Positions 28,485 to 36,725 of a stretch of 64,000 nucleotides of DNA are shown piece after piece; within the stretch, counting starts at the first letter, position 1; each line of letters begins with the position of its first letter. Made by a program: the position numbers and the translations under genes. Below the pieces are notes generated by a model, which worked only from the letters and a program-made list of their open reading frames with translations, ran no database searches and had not been told where the DNA came from. The DNA is from Tsuneonella suprasediminis (lineage in GTDB: Bacteria > Pseudomonadota > Alphaproteobacteria > Sphingomonadales > Sphingomonadaceae): positions 248,001 to 312,000 of the forward strand of contig NZ_RAHJ01000014.1 in NCBI RefSeq assembly GCF_003605755.1, written 5' to 3'.

Positions 28485-29369
28485 GTGCTCCGCGGTTTGC
28501 TTGCACTTGTCCTCGCCACCTTGCTGGCAGCTTGTGTCACCACTCCGCAAGGCGGCATTGCCACGTCCGGCGAAATCCGTGCGATGACTTATAACATCCG
28601 TCTGGACCTTGCATCGGACGGGGCAAATGCATGGCCCCATCGTGCGGACATGGTCGCGGCGGTGATCCGGCGCGAGGCCCCCGATATTATCGGAATGCAG
28701 GAGGTTCTGCTGCATCAGAAGCGCGACCTCCAAACCGCTCTGCCAGACTACACATTCATCGGTGTGGGCCGCGACGATGGAGTGGAAGCAGGGGAGTTTT
28801 CTCCCCTCGGCTGGCGGAAAGAGCGGTTTGAAGCGATCGATGCGGGCGCGTTCTGGCTCTCCCCCACACCGGGGGTGCCCGGCAAGGGGTGGGACGCGGC
28901 CTATCCCCGCATCGCGACGTGGGCCGTGTTGCGCGACCGGCGGAGCGGACAGCGGATACGCGTACTCAATACGCATTTCGACCATGTCGGCACCATCGCC
29001 CGCGACCGCAGCGCACATATGATCGCGGACTGGGTGGGGCAGGCGGAGTTCGCAGGTAAGCCAACCATTGTGATGGGCGATTTCAACGCCGGGCTATCCA
29101 GTGCGCCGATGGCGATCCTGACAGGCGCAAACAGGGTGCGTTTGCGCGATTCCCGCAACGCCAGCGAAAGCGCTCCGTACGGGCCGCCGGGGACATTCAC
29201 CGGCTTCCATTTCGATGCTGCCGATGCCGAAGCAATCGACCATATCTTGGTATCGCCCGGATTCAGAGTGCTGCGCTATGCAGTGATTACGCAGCATTGG
29301 ACGGGGCGCTTACCGTCCGATCACTATCCGGTCGTTACCGATCTGAAGATGGGTCGGCAGGGCGACTGA
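28485..29369 (+). CDS. Endonuclease/exonuclease/phosphatase-family lipoprotein
   Basis: A 294-residue protein with a lipoprotein signal (LATLLAACVTT) and the EEP fold shared by sphingomyelinases, inositol phosphatases and nucleases. Motifs are AMTYNIRLDLASDG (metal Asn), PDIIGMQEVL (metal Glu), VLNTHFDHVG (catalytic His), VMGDFNAGLSS (D-x-N) and a C-terminal SDHYPVVTDL (catalytic Asp-His). It starts at GTG 28485 with a weak ribosome site, probably coupled to the esterase gene. Secreted EEP proteins hydrolyse phosphodiesters or phosphomonoesters. In a beta-glucan locus, removal of phosphoglycerol-type substituents is a plausible but untested role. Confidence 0.84.
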   Translation: MLRGLLALVLATLLAACVTTPQGGIATSGEIRAMTYNIRLDLASDGANAWPHRADMVAAVIRREAPDIIGMQEVLLHQKRDLQTALPDYTFIGVGRDDGVEAGEFSPLGWRKERFEAIDAGAFWLSPTPGVPGKGWDAAYPRIATWAVLRDRRSGQRIRVLNTHFDHVGTIARDRSAHMIADWVGQAEFAGKPTIVMGDFNAGLSSAPMAILTGANRVRLRDSRNASESAPYGPPGTFTGFHFDAADAEAIDHILVSPGFRVLRYAVITQHWTGRLPSDHYPVVTDLKMGRQGD

Positions 29370-29422
29370 CAGGGCACGGGCCCGGCCAGCAGCTCTGCCG
29401 ACCGGACAGCTACAAAGGGAGC

Positions 29423-30916
29423 TCAATCCGCCGGTTGGTCCAGCCAGCCGCCCTTGAACCCCAACCGCTCCAGACCGCGACGGATATGCGGATTTTTCCG
29501 CATGGTTTTCCAGACCAGGCCGCTGCGATGGTTTTCCATCATCGCCAGGATCGGGCCCTGATCGATGCCCAGATAATCGTTGGCCACCCAGCCCAGCTTC
29601 GGATCGGTCTGCCCGGTGGTGGAGCCGGCTTCGACGAAGGTGAAGCTGGGATTGATCGCGTCCTTGAACCCATAGCGGGTGTAGAGGCGATCTCCATACT
29701 TGTCCTTCATCGCCATCAGCGCCGGGATCGCGACTTCAGGCGCGAAGGCGACTGAGCCGCCTGCCGCGGTCGGTACGATAGTACCGTCGTCGATCACACG
29801 GATCGCGCTGACGCCTCGCGCCGAATAGGTCAGGAAATCGCGCGGCTTGCCGTTTACCGAGTACTCGCCGCGCGAGTATTTCGGGCCGTCCGACGCGGTC
29901 CAGCCCCAGATATCGCCGCTGTAATCCTTCCATTCGTTGGGATTATCCGCGCCATATGCCCGCTGGCTCAACGTGGCGAAGCGGCTGTTGCGGAAATAGT
30001 CGCTGCCTTTCCCGCGCATAAAGTCGTCCTGAATGCCGCGGAAATCGACCCACACGTGGCTGTATTGGTGGCCGAACATCGGTTCGAACTGGAGGTGTTC
30101 GTATCCGTAGAACGTGCCCCAGTCGTCGTTCAGCTTCTTCGCCCAGCCCTGATCCCACGCATCCTTGCCGACCGGGTGGGTGGGGGAACCGAGCGCCAGA
30201 ACATAGACCAGCATACCTTCGTTGTAGCCGATCCAGTCGGCCCGTTCCCAGCCATCCTCTGGCTTCCACCCCATCGTGATGCCGTGGGAATCGGGCAGGT
30301 TGATCGCCTGCGTACCGGTGGTGTTGCGCTGCGCCCAGTCCCATTCGACCCGGCGATAGATCTTTTCCGCCAGATCGCGAATTTCCGCCTCGACCGGATT
30401 GTCGCGGTCGTAATAGCTCTGCGCGAACAGCGCGCCGCCCAGAAACAGCGTCGTATCGACCGTGGAAAGCTCGTTGGTCTTGTACCGCGTGCCGTCGTCG
30501 TACCGCAGGAAGTGGTAGAAGAAGCCTTTGTAACCTGTCTTGCCCGATGCCTCCGGCCCTTGCGGGGCGTTCCAGTAAAACGCCAGACAGTCGCGGGTGC
30601 GCTGCGCGGCCTGATCGCGCGTGACATAGCCACGCTCGGCGCCGATCCCGTAAGCGGTCAGCGCGAACCCGGTGGCCGCAATCGACGAAAAGGTGCGGTT
30701 CGGCCACCGATCGGGCGCGAGGCAGCGTTCGGTATCGGTGGTATCCCAGAAATAGCGAAAAGTGCGCTGCGTCAGCTCTTCCGAAAATGCCTCCACCGCC
30801 TGTGGCGAGGCCTGCGCCGGTTCAATGGGGGCAGGCGCGGGGGCGGGGGCGGGAATAGTAGCGCACGATGCCAGCAAAGTGGCACAGGCAAGCGTAGCGA
30901 AGGCGGCAGGCTTCAT
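29423..30916 (-). CDS. GH144-type glucoamylase-family lipoprotein (endo-beta-1,2-glucanase candidate)
   Basis: A 497-residue lipoprotein (LLASCATIP, Cys at 18) followed by a Pro/Ala linker and an (alpha/alpha)6 barrel of the Glycoamylase (PF10091-like) group. Typical pieces are LTQRTFRYFWDTTD, SSIAATGFALTAYGIGAERGYV, ELSTVDTTLFLGGAL, MLVYVLALGSPTHPV, FGHQYSHVWVDFRGIQDDFMR, and FVEAGSTTGQTDPKLGWVANDYLGIDQGPILAMMENHRSGLVW near the end. Characterised proteins of this kind include GH144 enzymes that cut beta-1,2-glucan to sophoro-oligosaccharides, and this is my preferred function. It is convergent with the EEP gene and downstream of the TBDR gene but separated from it by a strong terminator, so it may depend on read-through or its own promoter. 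Confidence 0.83.
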   Translation of the reverse strand: MKPAAFATLACATLLASCATIPAPAPAPAPIEPAQASPQAVEAFSEELTQRTFRYFWDTTDTERCLAPDRWPNRTFSSIAATGFALTAYGIGAERGYVTRDQAAQRTRDCLAFYWNAPQGPEASGKTGYKGFFYHFLRYDDGTRYKTNELSTVDTTLFLGGALFAQSYYDRDNPVEAEIRDLAEKIYRRVEWDWAQRNTTGTQAINLPDSHGITMGWKPEDGWERADWIGYNEGMLVYVLALGSPTHPVGKDAWDQGWAKKLNDDWGTFYGYEHLQFEPMFGHQYSHVWVDFRGIQDDFMRGKGSDYFRNSRFATLSQRAYGADNPNEWKDYSGDIWGWTASDGPKYSRGEYSVNGKPRDFLTYSARGVSAIRVIDDGTIVPTAAGGSVAFAPEVAIPALMAMKDKYGDRLYTRYGFKDAINPSFTFVEAGSTTGQTDPKLGWVANDYLGIDQGPILAMMENHRSGLVWKTMRKNPHIRRGLERLGFKGGWLDQPAD

Positions 30917-30945
30917 GGCGTTGTCACCTTAATCTCTTTCACGAC

Positions 30946-30992
30946 AATAAAAAATCAGGCGCGCGGTCAGAGGGAGCGACCGCGCGCCTGTT
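30946..30992 (-). terminator. Rho-independent terminator after the TBDR gene
   Basis: On the minus strand a perfect 12-bp stem (AGGCGCGCGGTC / GACCGCGCGCCT) with a nine-base loop is followed by GATTTTTTATT. It lies about ten bases after the TBDR stop codon at 31001 and about 30 bases before the GH144 start, so it should sharply reduce GH144 expression from the TBDR promoter. Confidence 0.88.
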
Positions 30993-31000
30993 CACCAGTC

Positions 31001-34000
31001 CTAGAATTCAAAACCGACCGAGAACTTGAATGTACGCGGGGGGTTACTTCCCGTGCCGACTCCGTTGATCTGCAGATAACGCGGATCATTCGGATTGGTG
31101 AAATAATTGGTGTAGTTGCGATCGTTGAACAGGTTGATGATGTCCATCCGCAAGCGCAACCGCGACTGATCGTTGATGAAGGGGAACGCGATGTATTTCG
31201 TGACCGCGACATCCATCTGGCGGAAGCCCCACCGGTCGCCGTTGCCATTCGCTTCGTTCGAAACCACATCGCGCGAGGGGTTTTCCCCACCCGTGTTGAT
31301 GAAGCTCTTCACATACGGCGGCGAAGCAATCACGAATTTGCCCGACAGCGCCGCGCCGATCGGCAGATCGACCGACCCGGCCAGCACCAGGCGATGCTTG
31401 CGTACCCCATTGGAGCGAGTCCACGGATAATCGTCAATCGATGGATAATCGAGCGCGAAGGTTTCGCCGAAGTTCCGGTTCTCTTCAGCCAGCGTATATG
31501 TGTACGTCCCGCTGAAGCTCCACGGAGATGCCTGTGTGTAGTTCTTGACCAGCTTGAGATAACCACTGTCGGCATTGGTCGCGAGACCATTGGTGCCGAT
31601 AATGATCGACCCAAAGCCCGGAGGGGTATAGCCCCAGGGCGTTTCGGGTGTGGCTGGTGCAGGGGGGAAGAAGCTCCCGTCTTCCCGGCGATTGCCGATC
31701 AAGTAGGCGAAACCATCCCGGCTGGAGATATGGGTGTACCCGACCTCCGCAGTGAACAACGGAGCCAGCTGGCCGCGCAGGCCCAAGCTGAACTGGTCCG
31801 AATACGGCACTTTCAGATCGTTGTTGATGAAGCGCAGTTCGCGCCCGCCACCCGCACCGGCGTTGGCAACGAGTTGTGCGCGGCCTTCTTCGGTCAGATA
31901 GATCGGATCGAACGGCACACAAGTCGGGCTGGCGGTGCAAGTGTTGTTCGGATCGCCCGTCAGGAAGTTGAACGTGCGCGTGGTGTAGGAACCGACGCTG
32001 ATTTCCTGCTGGAGGAAGTCGAACTGGTTACGGTCGTACGACCGGCCATAACCGCCGAACAGTACGAAACGATGTGCATCGTCGATGGCATAGGAGAACC
32101 CGATGCGCGGCTGGAACGCCCCCTTGAACGGGTGGCGGTTTTTGCCGTTCGAGATAAAGTCGTTGATGTTGTAATCGGCGCCGACAAGATTCGGATAATT
32201 CTCAGGCGACACCGCCGCCACCGCGTCTGCCGGGGTTACGAAGTCGAGATAGGCGGGCGTCTCTTCGTAATCCCACCGTACACCGAGATTGAGCGTCAGC
32301 CGGTCGGTAACGTCCCAGTCATCCTGAATATACAAACCCAACTGGAAATTCTTCGATTCGACAACCGGGCTGCCGTTGCCCGTGTCATAGCCGAACTGGA
32401 CGCGGTACGGGATCGTATCGTTGAAGGAGCCGCCATTCGGATTGTACGCTGTGTTGTAGGTGTACACCGGGTTGAAGTTGCCGAGCTGTTGCGAACGCAG
32501 CGTCACCCACTTGGCCTTCACCCCCATTTTAATGGTGTGGTTTTCCAGCCCGACCCAGGTGAAGTCGTTCTGAATTCCGAAGCCCTTCTGCCCCTTGTCC
32601 TGATAATTGGAACCGCCACCCACGCGCAATATGTTGTCCGCACGATAGACAGTTGGCGACGATGGGTTTTCAAGGTTCGGGCCAGCATAATTGAACTGGT
32701 AGCCATTGCCGAAAACGAGCGGCGTCGGCGCCCATTTCACATCTTCATATGTCAGTTTCAGATCGTTGATGAAACTGTCCGCTGTATGCTCCCACCGCAG
32801 CAGGCCGCGCTTCTCCTGCACATCCTGCGAACTGATGGTAGAACGCGCATTGCTTCCGCTGCTCAGGAATTCGCCGCTTTCCTTGCGGTATTTGCCCGAC
32901 ACTTCGATCAGGTCGCGCGAAGTCGGTGATACGTCGATCTTACCGAAATAGAGATCTTCGTCGAAAGTCGCGTTGGTTGGCCCGAATTCGCTCTGATATT
33001 CTGTCGGGAAGTACGACACATCGAAGTCGCCGCCCGGACGAATGTCACGCGGCAGTTCGCGACGCTTCCCTTCGTAGGTGAAGAAGAAGTGCGCGACATC
33101 CTTCACGATCGGGCCACCAATAGCACCACCGAACTGATAATCTGTCGACGGGGCCTTTGCGCCAGACTTCAGTTCAGTCGGGGTCGAATCACGCAGGCTT
33201 TCATCGGTGTAATCGATGAAAGCTTCGCCGTGGAATTCGTTGGTGCCCGACTTGGTCGCTGCAGTGATCGCCACCGAGCTGACCTGATCGAACTCCGCCT
33301 TATAGTTGGAGCTGATGACCCGGTATTCGCCAATTGCGAGCTGTGGGAACGGGTTGCCTTCGGACGAATCCTGACCGGTAATGCCGTTCTTGAGGACATA
33401 GTCCTTCTGCCCGACGCCATCGATAAACACATTCACCGTGCGGCTGTTCTGGGCGCCGCCCTGAATGCGCGACTGGCCATTGGGGTTGGCCACTTCCACA
33501 CCAGGGGCAAGGTCTGCAAAAGCCAGGAAGTTGCGGTTATTCTGCGGCAATTGTTCGATTTCACGCGGGGTGATGTTTGCGCCCACCGCGCCGCCTTCCA
33601 GCGTGCGGATGCGCGAACCGGTCACGATGATCGCGTTGTCATCCTGCCCCTCGGCCACAGGCTGCGTTTCGGCTGTGGCCAGATCGTCCAGATCGAGGAC
33701 AGCGTCCTGCGCCACCGACAGCACAAAATTATCCGTCCGGCGCACACCATTCTCGGTGGTGAATTCGAGATAGTAAGTTCCTGCAGGCAGCGAGGCGAAG
33801 TTATAATTGCCCGCTCCATCCACTGTCACGGTGCGGCGGAAACCGGTGTTGGTTTCGATGACCGTGACTTGCGTTGCGCCCGTCACGTGGCCGCGCAGCG
33901 AAGCATTCACCTGTTGTGCGTGGGCCGGAACTGCCAGACCGACAGCCATAGCGCCCCCGGCAGCGCCAAGCGCAAGCGCGGTGGCAAGCTTACGGACGGT

Positions 34001-34033
34001 GAACGAACGCGCGTTTAGGTGGAACACCTTCAT
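31001..34033 (-). CDS. TonB-dependent receptor, Oar-like, with carboxypeptidase-regulatory-like domain
   Basis: A 1010-residue outer-membrane receptor for glycan uptake. The signal peptide ends at VPAHAQ (about 40). A carboxypeptidase-regulatory-like beta-sandwich follows (about 45-120, ASLRGHVTGATQVTVIETNT, GAGNYNFASLPAGTYYLEFT). The TonB-box-like stretch is DDNAIIVTGSRI, then come the plug (ITPREIEQLPQNNRNFLAFADLAPGV, FIDGVGQKDYVLKNG) and a 22-strand barrel ending FKFSVGFEF. The start at 34033 is set by GGGGAGGAG seven bases upstream; the track's longer frame is not needed. No SusD partner exists here. It is divergent from the GH3 gene over a LacI-type operator, so the two are probably co-induced. 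Likely cargo is the oligosaccharide handled by GH144, GH3 and GH97. Confidence 0.9.
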   Translation of the reverse strand: MKVFHLNARSFTVRKLATALALGAAGGAMAVGLAVPAHAQQVNASLRGHVTGATQVTVIETNTGFRRTVTVDGAGNYNFASLPAGTYYLEFTTENGVRRTDNFVLSVAQDAVLDLDDLATAETQPVAEGQDDNAIIVTGSRIRTLEGGAVGANITPREIEQLPQNNRNFLAFADLAPGVEVANPNGQSRIQGGAQNSRTVNVFIDGVGQKDYVLKNGITGQDSSEGNPFPQLAIGEYRVISSNYKAEFDQVSSVAITAATKSGTNEFHGEAFIDYTDESLRDSTPTELKSGAKAPSTDYQFGGAIGGPIVKDVAHFFFTYEGKRRELPRDIRPGGDFDVSYFPTEYQSEFGPTNATFDEDLYFGKIDVSPTSRDLIEVSGKYRKESGEFLSSGSNARSTISSQDVQEKRGLLRWEHTADSFINDLKLTYEDVKWAPTPLVFGNGYQFNYAGPNLENPSSPTVYRADNILRVGGGSNYQDKGQKGFGIQNDFTWVGLENHTIKMGVKAKWVTLRSQQLGNFNPVYTYNTAYNPNGGSFNDTIPYRVQFGYDTGNGSPVVESKNFQLGLYIQDDWDVTDRLTLNLGVRWDYEETPAYLDFVTPADAVAAVSPENYPNLVGADYNINDFISNGKNRHPFKGAFQPRIGFSYAIDDAHRFVLFGGYGRSYDRNQFDFLQQEISVGSYTTRTFNFLTGDPNNTCTASPTCVPFDPIYLTEEGRAQLVANAGAGGGRELRFINNDLKVPYSDQFSLGLRGQLAPLFTAEVGYTHISSRDGFAYLIGNRREDGSFFPPAPATPETPWGYTPPGFGSIIIGTNGLATNADSGYLKLVKNYTQASPWSFSGTYTYTLAEENRNFGETFALDYPSIDDYPWTRSNGVRKHRLVLAGSVDLPIGAALSGKFVIASPPYVKSFINTGGENPSRDVVSNEANGNGDRWGFRQMDVAVTKYIAFPFINDQSRLRLRMDIINLFNDRNYTNYFTNPNDPRYLQINGVGTGSNPPRTFKFSVGFEF

Positions 34034-34145
34034 CAAACTCCTCCCCTGATGGCCCGGCGCATTGCCGCGACCGCTAATGAACGCCGGCTTCTTCCCCGGC
34101 TGTTCGAATCGAAATTGCCTGCCCGAATCAAATTTGGCATGTGGC

Positions 34146-34161
34146 TTGTAACCGGTTTCAT
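34146..34161. promoter_or_regulatory. LacI-type operator, site 3 (TBDR / GH3)
   Basis: TTGTAACCGGTTTCAT is the third copy of the 16-bp CG-centred palindrome. It lies in the 223-bp divergent region between the TBDR and GH3 genes, 113 bases before the TBDR ATG and 96 before the GH3 ATG. One shared operator can therefore control uptake and final hydrolysis together. The rest of this region shows no other clear feature. Confidence 0.75.
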
Positions 34162-34256
34162 ATTGTCTGTATAGCCATGCCCGACAAGAGCGAATCCGAA
34201 CATCCGGGAAATCGATGGCCGCCGCTTTTCCGCCGGGGCCGATATGGGAGGGACGA

Positions 34257-36608
34257 ATGAGCCGTTTCGGCAAGACATTGATGGCAAGCGCAATTTCACT
34301 GGCAATGGCGAGCTGTGCCAGTGCGCGGGCCGATACGCCGCAACCGATAAATGCCAGTGGAAACGCGCCTGCCGTCGCTGCGGATACCGCTGTTCCGATC
34401 GAGAAGGCCACACCTGCCTGGGCGCACAACGATCCGAAGATGAATGCGTTCATCGACAACCTGATCGCGCAGATGACGCTGCAGGAAAAAATCGGCCAGC
34501 TCACGCTGCTCACCAGCGACTGGGAATCGACCGGGCCGACGATGCGCGACAGTTACAAGCAGGATATCGCCGCCGGTCGGGTCGGCGCGATCTTCAATGC
34601 CTACACCGCCAAATACACCCGCGAGCTGCAACAGGCAGCTGTCGAAGGGACCCGTCTGAAAATCCCTCTGCTGTTCGGGTATGACGTGATCCACGGGCAC
34701 CGCACCATTTTCCCGATCTCGCTGGGCGAAGCGGCCAGCTGGGATATGGCGGCAGTGGAAAAATCGGCGCGCGTGTCCGCCGAGGAAGCTTCGGCAGAGG
34801 GCATTCACTGGACCTTCTCGCCAATGGTCGATGTCTCGCGCGATCCGCGCTGGGGCCGCATTTCGGAAGGGGCGGGCGAAGACGTCTATCTCGGCAGCAA
34901 AGTCGCCGTGGCGCGTGTGCACGGTTATCAGGGCACCGATCTTGCCGCGACCGATACAGTGCTGGCCACGACCAAGCATTACGCCGCCTATGGCGCGGCG
35001 CAGGCGGGGCGTGATTACAACACCGTCGACATTTCAGAGCGCACGCTGCGCGATGTCTACCTCCCACCGTTCAAGGCAACGGTGGATGCCGGTGTCGCGA
35101 CGATCATGACATCGTTCAACGAATACGATGGCATCCCGGCCAGCGGCAGCAAATATCTGCTGACCGATGTTCTGCGCGACCAATGGGGCTTCGACGGGTT
35201 CGTGGTGACCGACTACACCTCGATCAACGAGATGGTTCCGCACGGTTATTCCAAGGATCTCGCACAAGCTGGCGAACAAGCGATCAACGCCGGGGTCGAT
35301 ATGGACATGCAAGGTGCCGTGTTCATGGAAAATCTTGAGAAATCGGTGAAAGAAGGCCGCGTCAGCCAGGCAACCGTCGACCGCGCTGTGCGCCGGGTGC
35401 TGGAAATGAAATACCGCCTCGGCCTGTTCGACGATCCCTATCGCTATTCCAACGAAGCGCGCGAGAAGGCGACGCTCTATAAGCCGGAATTTCTGGAGGC
35501 TGCGCGCGATGTGGCGCGCAAGTCGATGGTTCTGCTGAAGAATGAAAACAACGCGCTGCCGCTGACGGCGTCCGCCAAATCGATCGCGCTGATCGGCCCC
35601 CTGGGCGACAGCAAGACCGATATGATCGGCAGCTGGTCCGCCGCGGGTGACCGCCAGACCCGGCCGATTACAGTGCTTCAGGGCCTTAAGGAACGCGCAC
35701 CCAAAGGAACCACAGTGGCATATGCCAAAGGTGCCAGCTACGAGTTCGCGGACGCAGGCAAGACCGATGGCTTTGCCGAAGCACTGGCACTGGCCAGCAA
35801 GTCGGACGTGATTATCGCCGCAATGGGCGAGAAATGGGATATGACCGGGGAAGCGGCCAGTCGCACCTCGCTCGATCTGCCGGGCAATCAACAGGCCCTG
35901 CTCGAACAGCTTGTGGCCACCGGGAAACCGGTGATCCTGCTGCTGATGAGCGGCCGCCCCAATACGGTCGGCTGGGCGGATCAGCACGTCGCCGCCATTC
36001 TTGAGGCGTGGTATCCCGGCACAATGGCGGGCAAGGCAGTCGCGGATGTTCTGTTCGGCGATTACAACCCCTCGGGCAAACTGCCGATGACTTTCCCGCG
36101 CACGGTCGGGCAGGTTCCGCTCTACTACGATCAGAAGAACACCGGTCGCCCGATCGAACTGGGTGAGCCGGGGGCAAAATATGTGTCCCGTTATCTGAAC
36201 ACGCCCAACACGCCGCTGTATCGTTTCGGTTACGGGTTGAGCTACACCAGCTTCTCCTATTCACCGGTAACTCTGTCGGCCCCGTCGATGGCTGCCAACG
36301 GCGCCATCACGGCCAGCGCAACAATCACTAACACCGGCAAGCGCGCGGGCGAGGAAGTTGTGCAGCTCTATGTTCGCGACCTCGTCGGTTCGGTCACCCG
36401 TCCGGTGCAGGAATTGAAGGGCTTCGAGAAAATCATGCTCAAGCCGGGCGAAAGCCGCAACGTCAGCTTCACCCTCCGCCCCGCCGATCTGGCATTCACC
36501 CGCGCCGATATGTCGCATGGGTGGGAACCGGGCGAATTCCAGCTCTGGATCGCCCCTTCCTCCGGCGCAAAGGCGAGCACACCGGTCACTTTCACTGTAA
36601 CCGAGTAA
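34257..36608 (+). CDS. GH3 family beta-glucosidase (BglX-like)
   Basis: A 783-residue periplasmic glycosidase. The N-terminus has a signal (ISLAMASCASARA; MASC could be a lipobox). The GH3 N-domain barrel contains EKIGQLTLL, DVIHGHRTIFPISLGEAASWD, FSPMVDVSRDPRWGRISEG, TTKHYAAYG and the nucleophile Asp in GFVVTDYTSINEM (about 300). The GH3 C-domain includes KSMVLLKNENNALPL and MGEKWDMTGEAASRTSLDLPG, and the fibronectin-III-like end has EVVQLYVRDLVGSVTRPVQELKGFEK. I start at ATG 34257 behind GGGAGG. BglX-type enzymes release glucose from short beta-gluco-oligosaccharides including sophorose. A 54-bp palindromic structure follows the stop. Confidence 0.92.
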   Translation: MSRFGKTLMASAISLAMASCASARADTPQPINASGNAPAVAADTAVPIEKATPAWAHNDPKMNAFIDNLIAQMTLQEKIGQLTLLTSDWESTGPTMRDSYKQDIAAGRVGAIFNAYTAKYTRELQQAAVEGTRLKIPLLFGYDVIHGHRTIFPISLGEAASWDMAAVEKSARVSAEEASAEGIHWTFSPMVDVSRDPRWGRISEGAGEDVYLGSKVAVARVHGYQGTDLAATDTVLATTKHYAAYGAAQAGRDYNTVDISERTLRDVYLPPFKATVDAGVATIMTSFNEYDGIPASGSKYLLTDVLRDQWGFDGFVVTDYTSINEMVPHGYSKDLAQAGEQAINAGVDMDMQGAVFMENLEKSVKEGRVSQATVDRAVRRVLEMKYRLGLFDDPYRYSNEAREKATLYKPEFLEAARDVARKSMVLLKNENNALPLTASAKSIALIGPLGDSKTDMIGSWSAAGDRQTRPITVLQGLKERAPKGTTVAYAKGASYEFADAGKTDGFAEALALASKSDVIIAAMGEKWDMTGEAASRTSLDLPGNQQALLEQLVATGKPVILLLMSGRPNTVGWADQHVAAILEAWYPGTMAGKAVADVLFGDYNPSGKLPMTFPRTVGQVPLYYDQKNTGRPIELGEPGAKYVSRYLNTPNTPLYRFGYGLSYTSFSYSPVTLSAPSMAANGAITASATITNTGKRAGEEVVQLYVRDLVGSVTRPVQELKGFEKIMLKPGESRNVSFTLRPADLAFTRADMSHGWEPGEFQLWIAPSSGAKASTPVTFTVTE

Positions 36609-36617
36609 AAATGTGGC

Positions 36618-36672
36618 GAGTGGGCAAGGTGCTCTGGCCGGGAATAATGCCCGGTAACGCATCTGCCCACTC
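36618..36672. terminator. Branched inverted repeat between convergent GH3 and DUF5060 genes
   Basis: GAGTGGGCA (36618-36626) pairs with TGCCCACTC (36664-36672), and inside it CCGGG (36638-36642) pairs with CCCGG (36650-36654). It lies between two convergent stop codons and is symmetric, so it may end transcripts from both sides, though no U-run follows. Confidence 0.4.
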
Positions 36673-36725
36673 AGAACATCGGCCCCACATCCACGGCCAT
36701 TACTTCACGCTAATGGATCCTGAGC

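Noticed and set aside
30056-32929. A 957-codon plus-strand frame opposite the TBDR and GH144 genes
   Set aside because: It runs across two well-supported minus-strand genes and a terminator, and its Val/Arg/Ile-rich translation has no family signature. It reflects codon bias.
34034-34513. 160-codon N-terminal extension of the TBDR at 31001-34033
   Set aside because: It lies over the LacI operator and the GH3 start; the ATG at 34033 has a strong ribosome site and directly begins the signal peptide.
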